Shown here: piece by piece, positions 1 to 5,666 of the stretch
Numbering within the stretch: position 1 is the first letter of the stretch
Layout: every line of letters begins with the position of its first letter
Source: Acidimicrobiales bacterium
GTDB lineage: Bacteria > Actinomycetota > Acidimicrobiia > Acidimicrobiales > Acidimicrobilacustridaceae
DNA: 10,143 bases
Direction of reading: 5' to 3'
Assembly: GCA_023264135.1 (NCBI GenBank)
Contig: JALQSZ010000038.1
Coordinates: forward strand, 1-10,143
Position numbers and translations under genes: made by a program
Notes under the pieces: model-generated
What the model saw: the letters and a program-made list of their open reading frames with translations, nothing else
What the model was told of the DNA's origin: nothing
Database searches by the model: none

Positions 1-2
1 TC

Positions 3-107
3 GATGGTACGGGAGTCACCTTCGGCTTCCCCAACCCCGGTGAGAAGTCGAATCATTCGGTCCGGGTCGCCGACCCCGATTGTCCGCATCCGGACTGGCC
101 GCCCTAG
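3..107 (+). CDS. possible C-terminal tail of an upstream gene (partial)
   Basis: Frame 3 is open from the left edge to a TAG at 105-107 and encodes 34 residues ending in ADPDCPHPDWPP. About three quarters of its codons end in G or C, as expected for coding DNA here. The other two forward frames look less protein-like, and the ctaB frame has a TGA at 41-43. If real, it ends 11 nt before the ATG chosen for ctaB. The peptide is too short for me to assign a family; the Cys/His/Asp-rich end is only a description. It could also be non-coding leader. Confidence 0.35.
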   Translation, partial: DGTGVTFGFPNPGEKSNHSVRVADPDCPHPDWPP

Positions 108-118
108 CATCGCTCCCG

Positions 119-1015
119 ATGGAATCGGTCGCGCAACCACCCCTCGCGGCGCGGCTGCGGGGGTACGTCGCCCTTACAAAACCCCGCATCATTGAGCTTC
201 TGCTCATCACGACCGTGCCCACGATGATCGTGGCCGAGCGTGGTTTGCCGTCGTGGTGGCTCATGGTGGCAACGGTGGTGGGTGGAACCGGCGCGGCTGG
301 TGGCGCAAACGCCATCAACATGTACGTCGACCGCGACATCGATGCGCTCATGCGTCGAACCCACAATCGCCCACTGGTCACAGGCCTCATTCAGCCCCGA
401 AATGCGCTGATTTTTGCCATCGGACTCGAAGCCGTTGCCTTCGTGTGGCTTTGGGTTTTCGTCAACCTGCTCAGCGCCGTTCTGGCCGTCGCCGCTTGCC
501 TCTTTTACGTCTTCATCTACACGTTGTGGCTGAAGCGGACCTCGAGCAGCAACATCGTGATCGGTGGTGCGGCCGGTGCCGCTCCGGTGCTCATCGGCTG
601 GTCGGCGGTCACCAATTCCCTTGCCTGGGCCCCGATTCTGCTTTTTGCCATCATCTTCTTCTGGACCCCGCCCCATTTCTGGGCCCTCGCCATTCGGTAT
701 GAAGAGGACTACACCGCAGCTGATGTCCCGATGCTCCCCTCGGTGGTTTCTCGTCACGAAACTGCCGTGCGGATCCTCGTGTACACCCTCATCGTCTGGG
801 CGCTGACCATCGCCTTCATCCCCGTTGGGCATATGGGCTGGATCTATGGCGTTCTTGCGGTCGGTTTGGGCGGGTTTTTCACCTATTTATCGGTGCAATT
901 ACTGCGCGATCCGACCACCGCGCGGGCGATGCGACTCTTCACCTTCTCGATCACCTGGGTGACCTTGCTGTTCGCCGGCATGGCACTGGACCAACTGGTT
1001 CGATCAGGCCTTTGA
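119..1015 (+). CDS. ctaB: protoheme IX farnesyltransferase (heme O synthase)
   Basis: CtaB is a UbiA-family membrane prenyltransferase that adds a farnesyl group to the 2-vinyl of heme B to make heme O, which heme A synthase then converts to the heme A used by the oxidase encoded downstream. From the ATG at 119 the protein has 298 residues, the usual family length. Visible motifs are the N-terminal signature ALTKPRIIELLLITT, the NxxxDxxxD prenyl-diphosphate/Mg site (N67, D71, D75) followed by MRRTHNRPL, and the second conserved loop FFWTPPHFWALAIRYEEDY (about 180-198) followed by DVPMLP. Eight to nine hydrophobic segments span the rest. A TTG at 80 in the same frame would add 13 residues; neither start has a clear Shine-Dalgarno site. 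I prefer the ATG because it follows the TAG of the preceding open frame. A 180-nt gap separates it from the next gene. Confidence 0.96.
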   Translation: MESVAQPPLAARLRGYVALTKPRIIELLLITTVPTMIVAERGLPSWWLMVATVVGGTGAAGGANAINMYVDRDIDALMRRTHNRPLVTGLIQPRNALIFAIGLEAVAFVWLWVFVNLLSAVLAVAACLFYVFIYTLWLKRTSSSNIVIGGAAGAAPVLIGWSAVTNSLAWAPILLFAIIFFWTPPHFWALAIRYEEDYTAADVPMLPSVVSRHETAVRILVYTLIVWALTIAFIPVGHMGWIYGVLAVGLGGFFTYLSVQLLRDPTTARAMRLFTFSITWVTLLFAGMALDQLVRSGL

Positions 1016-1135
1016 GATTCTGGGCTCCTCGCCGCGATCGAGAGTCCAAACAATCTGCCCGATGGTTTTCAATCAGGCATCCGGGCGTGTGTAGGGTGAG
1101 ATCCGTCCCGCCCTTGATCCGGAGGGTCCCCCCTT

Positions 1136-1158
1136 CGGTCGAGACCGGCCCGTGCCGG
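1136..1158 (+). promoter_or_regulatory. two overlapping small hairpins in the ctaB-to-cassette gap
   Basis: CGGTC at 1136-1140 is the reverse complement of GACCG at 1143-1147. CCGGC at 1145-1149 is the reverse complement of GCCGG at 1154-1158 with a CCGT loop. The two share bases 1145-1147, so only one can form. No run of T follows, so this is not a standard intrinsic terminator. The 1016-1195 gap probably carries the promoter of the oxidase genes. The only -10-like hexamer I see is TAGGGT at 1092-1097, without a good -35 partner, so I do not assign a promoter. Confidence 0.25.
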
Positions 1159-1172
1159 CCCGAGTGTGCACG

Positions 1173-1184
1173 CTCGTACGAGGT
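1173..1184 (+). promoter_or_regulatory. palindrome over the ribosome binding site of the subunit I-like gene
   Basis: CTCGTACGAG at 1173-1182 is a perfect 10-bp palindrome. Its right half overlaps the best Shine-Dalgarno candidate, GAGGT at 1180-1184, which lies 11 nt before the ATG at 1196. It could be a protein-binding half-site pair or a weak RNA structure that hides the site; the sequence alone does not decide. Confidence 0.3.
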
Positions 1185-1195
1185 CCTTACAGAAC

Positions 1196-2758
1196 ATGGC
1201 TCTAACCGACACCCGACCGGAATCCGGTACCGACGCATCTGCGGTCGCCCCTTCCGTCGTACCCAGTCCGCTCACCATCTTCGGAACCGGTGATCACAAA
1301 GCTGTTGGCACGTTCTACGTGTTGGCCGCGTTGGTCTTCGGCATCGCTGGTTGGATTGCGGCAACGCTCGCTTCGGCGCACATCATTGGTTCAGGCTCAT
1401 TCCTGACCGAAACGACGGGCACGCAGTTACTTCAGACCTCCAAATTGGGCCTGATTTTGCTGGTTATTGTGCCGCTTTTCCTTGGTCTTGGGACCTACGT
1501 CGTGCCGTTGCAGGTTGGTGCAAGCACGGTCGCATTCCCACGCGCTGCTGCGGCCGCAATGTGGACGTGGTTGTTGAGTTCTGGTGTGTTCATTGTTGCG
1601 TCGTTTATCGACGGTGGCTTGGGCGGCACTCGCGCAAAGTCCGTAAGCCTCACGTTGTTCGCGCTTGGTGGTCTCATCGTTGCGCTGTTACTCGGCACCG
1701 TGTGCGTGCTCACCACGGCGATCACACTTCGCACGCCGGGCATGACGCTCGACCGCGTTCCGATGTTCACCTTCTCGATGGTGGTCGGCGGCGCGATCTG
1801 GTTGCTCACCCTTCCGGTGTTGCTCGCCAATGTGCTTCTTATTTGGGTCGACCATCGCTACGGCGGCGGCACGGTCTTTGGCGCCGCAAGCTCGCAGTTC
1901 GGTCAGGTGGCCTGGATCACCCACGAACCACAGCTCTACGCCTTCCTTGTTCCCGGTCTCGGCATCGTCGCCGATATTGCGGCAACCCTCACCGGTGCTC
2001 GCCTTGGTCAGCGCAACCTGCTGCTGTTCGCGATCGGCGCCTTTGCGGTTCTGAGCGTTGGCGCTTGGGCGCAACCGGCGATCTACCCGAATTTCTCTGA
2101 AGATCTCGTGTGGCAGGCCATGGGTCTTCTCACCCTGCTTCCGCTTTTGATGCTTCTCGCCGGCGTCGCAGCGGCATTCAAAGATGGCAAGCCCTCGTTG
2201 AAGAGCCCACTCGGTCTCGCTGTCGTGTCGGTGGTGCTGACATTCCTCGGCGTGCTTGCTGGCGCGTTGCTCGTCATCACCCCGTTTGAACTTCGCACGA
2301 CCAACTTCTTCGCCAACGGGCAGTACGTGCTCGTGATCGGCGCAGCCCTCACCGCTGCCATCGCTGGTATCGGCTACTGGGGCCCGAAGATGACCGGAGG
2401 CCAATTGGCCGACGGCCTCGGCAAGCTCAACGTGCTCGTCACGCTTGGTGGCGGTGTGCTGGGCGGCATCTCGCTCTGCGTACTCGGCTTCGCCACCCGC
2501 TTTAGCGGCCTGTCGGGTTCGCACGACACGCTCGTCGTCGTTTCGGCCATTGGCACCGCCCTCTTCGCCATCGGTTCACTGATTGCGATTGGTTCGCTTC
2601 TCAGCGGTGCTCGCAAGGGTGCGCCTGAGGCCGGCGACAATCCCTGGGGCACGGGTCAGACCCTCGAATGGGCCTGCTCCTCGCCGCCCCCCACTGGCAA
2701 CTTCGGTGATCTCGCCGTTGTTCGTTCGCCCGAGCCGTTGCTCGACGAGGAGGCCTGA
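1196..2758 (+). CDS. cytochrome c oxidase subunit I-like protein lacking all metal ligands
   Basis: This 520-residue membrane protein has 12 hydrophobic segments spaced like the heme-copper oxidase subunit I fold. It shares landmarks with the true subunit I at 5667-7682: VPLQVG followed by VAFPR (103-116), RTPGMTLDRVPMF (179-191), a WIT...PQLY segment (240-248) and NPWGTGQTLEW (482-492). Aligned by those anchors, all six histidine ligands are gone: heme a His to S82, CuB His to E244, the HH pair to Q293-P294, and the HFHY histidines to N374 and Q376. The HPEVY glutamate is Q246 and the D-channel aspartate is T111, while the cross-link tyrosine position is still Tyr (Y248). It therefore cannot hold heme a, heme a3 or CuB as the family does. 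The ATG at 1196 is preferred over a GTG at 1166 because GAGGT precedes it and it matches the MALT start of ctaD. It is not a decayed pseudogene: the frame is intact and codon use is normal. The family is clear; the role is unknown, perhaps structural, assembly or regulatory. Confidence 0.85.
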   Translation: MALTDTRPESGTDASAVAPSVVPSPLTIFGTGDHKAVGTFYVLAALVFGIAGWIAATLASAHIIGSGSFLTETTGTQLLQTSKLGLILLVIVPLFLGLGTYVVPLQVGASTVAFPRAAAAAMWTWLLSSGVFIVASFIDGGLGGTRAKSVSLTLFALGGLIVALLLGTVCVLTTAITLRTPGMTLDRVPMFTFSMVVGGAIWLLTLPVLLANVLLIWVDHRYGGGTVFGAASSQFGQVAWITHEPQLYAFLVPGLGIVADIAATLTGARLGQRNLLLFAIGAFAVLSVGAWAQPAIYPNFSEDLVWQAMGLLTLLPLLMLLAGVAAAFKDGKPSLKSPLGLAVVSVVLTFLGVLAGALLVITPFELRTTNFFANGQYVLVIGAALTAAIAGIGYWGPKMTGGQLADGLGKLNVLVTLGGGVLGGISLCVLGFATRFSGLSGSHDTLVVVSAIGTALFAIGSLIAIGSLLSGARKGAPEAGDNPWGTGQTLEWACSSPPPTGNFGDLAVVRSPEPLLDEEA

Positions 2759-2760
2759 GC

Positions 2761-3351
2761 ATGACCGCCCACGTCCTTCCCCCAGCTCCTCCCGTCCAGC
2801 GCCCCCGCGTGCTTGTCGTCGGCGCTGCCTTTGCCGCTGCGGCATCGTTCATGGTCTTCGTCGGCCTGATCGGCGTGTACCTCACCGCTCGCGCCGATGT
2901 CATCAGCGCCGGAAGCGCGTGGCTGCCCAAGGGTGTCTCGATTCCGCTTCAGCAGCCGAACACCATGTTCATCACGCTGATCATGACCGTCTTCACCATG
3001 CAATGGGCCGTTGCCGCAATTGCAAAGAACGACCGCGTGAACGCCTACCTCGCATTGGGTCTCACCCTGATGCTTGGTATCGCCACGATCGTCATGACGA
3101 CCTACCTCTGGCATCTCATGAAGCTCGATGTCGCGTCAGGAATTCAGGGCGTTCTCATTTACACAATCACTGGCGCACACATCGTGATGCTGGTGCTGGC
3201 GATGCTGTTTGTCGCTCTTATGGGCCTTCGAGCCCTCGGTGGGCAGTTCACTGCTCGCCAACACGATGGCATTACCGCCGCTGCTGTTTTTTGGTACGCG
3301 ATGGTTGCCGTCTATGCCCTGATCTGGATCTCCATCTACGTCACCAAGTAG
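2761..3351 (+). CDS. degenerate cytochrome c oxidase subunit III-like membrane protein
   Basis: The gene encodes 196 residues with five hydrophobic segments (about 17-42, 68-87, 95-116, 131-157, 172-193), the same count as the 211-residue true subunit III at 7675-8310. Local matches include GLIGVYL (35-41) to GLITTYL, YTITGAH (134-140) to YTLTGFH, and FWY near the C-terminus to YWH. Residues conserved in subunit III are changed: the helix glutamate is S29, the second His of FHGIH is M143, and WHFVD is WYAMV (178-182). The ATG lies 2 nt after the stop of the subunit I-like gene, with GAGGAGG at 2747-2753 in that gene's last codons, so translation is probably coupled. It most likely partners the inert subunit I-like protein in the membrane. 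Homology is moderate and inferred by eye; a generic five-helix protein is the alternative. Confidence 0.75.
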   Translation: MTAHVLPPAPPVQRPRVLVVGAAFAAAASFMVFVGLIGVYLTARADVISAGSAWLPKGVSIPLQQPNTMFITLIMTVFTMQWAVAAIAKNDRVNAYLALGLTLMLGIATIVMTTYLWHLMKLDVASGIQGVLIYTITGAHIVMLVLAMLFVALMGLRALGGQFTARQHDGITAAAVFWYAMVAVYALIWISIYVTK

Positions 3352-3357
3352 GCCGCC

Positions 3358-4218
3358 ATGCTCTCCTCGCGGATGTTCACAACAGCGTTTCGGTTCTTCG
3401 CCGGTCTGGCGATCTTCTCGCTGATCGCCGCGTTCGTCGTCGGGTTCACGAGTCAGACCCAGTCGTTGATGAACCGCATCATGGGTCCACTCACCCTTGG
3501 TTGGAAGGGCGGCGTTGGTAATCACTTCGCCTACGCCTTCTTCGTTGGTCTTGCAGTTGCCTCCGCTGCCCTCGCCGGATTGCTCATCGCTTTCCGCGAT
3601 GCTGATCCCGAAGCCGAAGCGCAGGTCGTGCACACCGAATCGGTGCCGCTGACTCGTGCGCCATCGGGCGTCAACTACCTGCCGGCTCTTGGCGCTCTCG
3701 CATTTGTGCTTCTTCTCATTGGCCTCGCCACCGAAACCGGCCGTCTGACCTACGCCGCCGTTGCGGTGCTTCTGGTCGTGGCCTTCACCTGGACCGTTCG
3801 TACCTGGGCCGAACGAGCAACCGGCGACGATCACACCAACGCCGAGCTCTACCACCGCTTCATTGACCCATTCCGCGTGCCGGTCATTTCGATTCTTCTC
3901 ATCGCCATCGTGGCCATCGGCCTTTCCCGAGTCCTTCTTTCGGTCTCGAAGGTCGGTTCGGTGTGGGTCTTCGGTTTGGTGGCGCTGGTCTTCTTCCTTG
4001 TCGCCGTGCTTTTGGCCCTGAAGCCGTCATCGGCCAAGTGGGTCACCACGGTGGTTGTGGTGCTTGGCGTCCTCGCCATCATCGCCGCCGGTATTGCTGG
4101 TGCAGTGATCGGTGAACGCGACTTTGAACACCACACCTCCGAAAGCCACACCACTGAGGGTGCCGCAGGTCCGGCTCCCGATGCACCCATCGTGATTCAG
4201 GGCGGAACCACCGCATGA
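3358..4218 (+). CDS. unrecognised seven-helix membrane protein in the oxidase cassette
   Basis: I do not recognise this 286-residue protein. It has seven hydrophobic segments (about 10-30, 56-78, 107-124, 130-147, 172-192, 201-220, 229-251). A conserved-looking stretch, KGGVGNHFAYAFFVGL, spans 50-65, and a polar loop at 151-172 holds several acidic and His residues. After the last helix comes a soluble tail of about 35 residues with a His/Glu-rich patch (EHHTSESH, 257-264) and an Ala/Pro linker ending QGGTTA. The tail resembles linkers that lead into cupredoxin domains, but the frame stops and no such domain follows in any frame. It begins 6 nt after the stop of the subunit III-like gene with only a weak Shine-Dalgarno site, which suggests coupled translation. 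Position suggests it works with the two preceding proteins. Confidence 0.8.
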   Translation: MLSSRMFTTAFRFFAGLAIFSLIAAFVVGFTSQTQSLMNRIMGPLTLGWKGGVGNHFAYAFFVGLAVASAALAGLLIAFRDADPEAEAQVVHTESVPLTRAPSGVNYLPALGALAFVLLLIGLATETGRLTYAAVAVLLVVAFTWTVRTWAERATGDDHTNAELYHRFIDPFRVPVISILLIAIVAIGLSRVLLSVSKVGSVWVFGLVALVFFLVAVLLALKPSSAKWVTTVVVVLGVLAIIAAGIAGAVIGERDFEHHTSESHTTEGAAGPAPDAPIVIQGGTTA

Positions 4219-4403
4219 GCACGGCTGTTTCTTGTTTCTCGGTCAACCCCGCGGAATCCTCCGCTCGGTTGGCGCGTTTGGCTCAGACTGGTGAACACTT
4301 CGTTCACACCGTTCAGTACTGCAGCAGTCCTAGTGGCCGCGGCCTCGTGTCGTCGGTTCGTTCGCCCCGGAGCGGGTTCGTCCCCGCCTCTCGAGGAGAG
4401 TAA
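4219..4403 (+). promoter_or_regulatory. structured 185-nt leader before ctaC
   Basis: This is the longest gap inside the oxidase gene run and is full of inverted repeats. CAACC (4244-4248) pairs with GGTTG (4267-4271), enclosing GCGGA (4251-4255) with TCCGC (4260-4264) and an ATCC loop. GTGAAC (4291-4296) pairs with GTTCAC (4302-4307). ACTG (4318-4321) pairs with CAGT (4325-4328). GGCCGCGGCC at 4335-4344 is a perfect palindrome. No T-run follows any of them. I see no convincing -35/-10 pair. It could be an mRNA processing or attenuation region that sets ctaC expression apart from the upstream cassette. A 62-codon open frame (4215-4403) fills the gap exactly; see the findings. Confidence 0.45.
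4370..4400 (+). promoter_or_regulatory. ctaC: competing hairpins around the ctaC ribosome binding site
   Basis: The Shine-Dalgarno site GAGGAGAG (4393-4400) lies 3 nt before the ATG at 4404. CTCTC (4388-4392) is complementary to GAGAG (4396-4400) with a GAG loop, which would hide it. Just upstream, GCGGG (4372-4376) pairs with CCCGC (4383-4387), and that stem can extend with A4371-T4389 and G4370-C4390 around a bulged C4388. Extension uses bases of CTCTC and would free the ribosome site. The pairing is seen directly; regulation by it is inference. Confidence 0.35.
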
Positions 4404-5624
4404 ATGCAGCGCCTTCCCAAAATCGTTCGAATTCTGGCGGTCTTCTCGTTCACGGTCGTGACGGTGTTGTTTGCCGCGTTGATCGTCAATTCCTTCCAGA
4501 ACGCTGGCAAGCCGCTCACCACGCTGGTGCCGCAAGGTCCATCGGCCGAAAGCATTCAGCAGCTCCTTATCCCCGTCACCTCGATCGCCTTTGTGGTTTT
4601 CATCGGCGTTCTTGGCGCTGCAGTTTTCATCTCGTGGAAGTTCCGTGAACGTCGCGACGCCGATCCGGATGAATTCCCGGCGCAGGTGCACGGAAAGACC
4701 ACGCTCGAAATCGGTTGGACCATTCTTCCTGCACTCATCCTCGCTGGCATTGCTGTTGGCACGGTGATGACGCTCATCAATCTCAATCGTGAAGAGCCGA
4801 ACTCGATCAACGTGCAGGTTGCTGGTCAGCAGTGGTGGTGGCAGTACAAGTACGACGTCAACAACGACGGCAATTACGACGGTCCCGAAGACATCACGAC
4901 CGCAACCGAGATGGTCATTCCAGCCGGTAAGCCCGTGCAGGTCACGACCACCTCGAACGATGTCATCCACTCGTTTTGGATCCCTGGTCTGAACGGTAAG
5001 AAAGACGCTGTTCCCGGTTTGTACAGCCCTCTGAAGTTGCAGGCCGATGAACCCGGCGTGTTCCGCGGTCAGTGCACTGAGTTCTGCGGTCTTTCGCACG
5101 CCAACATGCGCATGCTTGTTCGTGCAGTGTCAACCAGTGACTACGACGCGTGGGTCAAGAATCAGCTCAAAGATCACGGCGCTGATCCCACTGATCCGAC
5201 CGCACTCGCCGGCAAGAAGGTGTGGCAGTCGCTGTGCGCGCAGTGTCACGTCATCAACGGCATTAACGATCTGAAGATGAAGGAAACACCGCCGCCTTTG
5301 GTGTCTGGTGTTGCTCCGAACCTCACCCATCTCATGACCCGTGGCACCTTCGCTGGTTCGATCTTCAACTTGTACGAACCTGTGTCGTCCGACGGTCAAG
5401 CACTTCCGATGGGCGATGTTGCTGCTGCTGGTGATCCCGGCGCTGCACTTACCGGCGGCAAAGTCGATACGGCCAATGTCAACCGCGTCACCCTCGAAGC
5501 ATGGTTGCGTAACGCACCTGCTTTGAAGCCGATGTATCCGCAGGGTGGTCGTGGCATGCCAAACCTGAACCTCACTGAAGAGCAGATCGACCAGTTGGTC
5601 GCATTCCTCGAGACGCTGAACTGA
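4404..5624 (+). CDS. ctaC: cytochrome c oxidase subunit II with fused cytochrome c (caa3 type)
   Basis: This 406-residue protein accepts electrons for the oxidase. An N-terminal hydrophobic segment (10-30, signal anchor or uncleaved signal) is followed by two transmembrane helices (about 55-78 and 105-126) and an extracytoplasmic CuA cupredoxin domain. The aromatic patch QQWWWQYKY (142-150) is the usual electron entry strand. CuA ligands are H189, C224, E226 (backbone), C228, H232 and M235. A C-terminal class I cytochrome c domain carries CAQCH (278-282), with M385 in GMPNLNLTEEQ the likely axial ligand. Two oddities: residues 151-162 form an EF-hand-like loop between the aromatic patch and the next strand, and the cytochrome domain is about 30 residues longer than usual around 321-357. 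There is no lipobox Cys. It is first in the functional operon, 42 nt ahead of ctaD. Confidence 0.97.
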   Translation: MQRLPKIVRILAVFSFTVVTVLFAALIVNSFQNAGKPLTTLVPQGPSAESIQQLLIPVTSIAFVVFIGVLGAAVFISWKFRERRDADPDEFPAQVHGKTTLEIGWTILPALILAGIAVGTVMTLINLNREEPNSINVQVAGQQWWWQYKYDVNNDGNYDGPEDITTATEMVIPAGKPVQVTTTSNDVIHSFWIPGLNGKKDAVPGLYSPLKLQADEPGVFRGQCTEFCGLSHANMRMLVRAVSTSDYDAWVKNQLKDHGADPTDPTALAGKKVWQSLCAQCHVINGINDLKMKETPPPLVSGVAPNLTHLMTRGTFAGSIFNLYEPVSSDGQALPMGDVAAAGDPGAALTGGKVDTANVNRVTLEAWLRNAPALKPMYPQGGRGMPNLNLTEEQIDQLVAFLETLN

Positions 5625-5656
5625 GCATTGTGATGAACGTCCGCACCGCATTCTTT

Positions 5657-5660
5657 GGAG
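5657..5660 (+). promoter_or_regulatory. ctaD: ribosome binding site that decides the ctaD start
   Basis: GGAG lies 6 nt before the ATG at 5667. An in-frame TTG at 5655 overlaps this site and has nothing of its own upstream. The ATG also gives the N-terminus MALTEDRP, which matches the start of the upstream subunit I-like paralogue. Confidence 0.75.
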
Positions 5661-5666
5661 TTGGTC

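Noticed and set aside
1016..1195. Intrinsic terminator after ctaB
   Set aside because: Small GC hairpins exist but none is followed by a T-run.
1688..2524. 278-codon minus-strand frame opposite the subunit I-like gene
   Set aside because: Charged low-complexity translation without motifs; the plus strand has the 12-helix pattern and normal codon use.
1196..2758. Assignment as a cbb3-type or quinol oxidase subunit I
   Set aside because: The conserved loops match the aa3-type CtaD of the same locus, and no heme or copper ligand of any heme-copper oxidase type is present.
2583..3521. 312-codon forward frame crossing the subunit I-like and III-like genes
   Set aside because: Arg/His/Ser-rich, spans the junction of two well-spaced genes, and shows no family motif.
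4130..4403. Cupredoxin domain frameshifted off the end of the seven-helix protein
   Set aside because: The tail looks like a linker into such a domain, but none of the forward frames after 4218 shows a cupredoxin strand pattern or the His/Cys/Met ligands.
4197..5099. 300-codon open frame on the minus strand opposite ctaC
   Set aside because: It is rich in Arg, Asp, His and Glu with no hydrophobic core or motif, a mirror frame of a GC-rich gene. The plus strand here encodes the clear CuA subunit.
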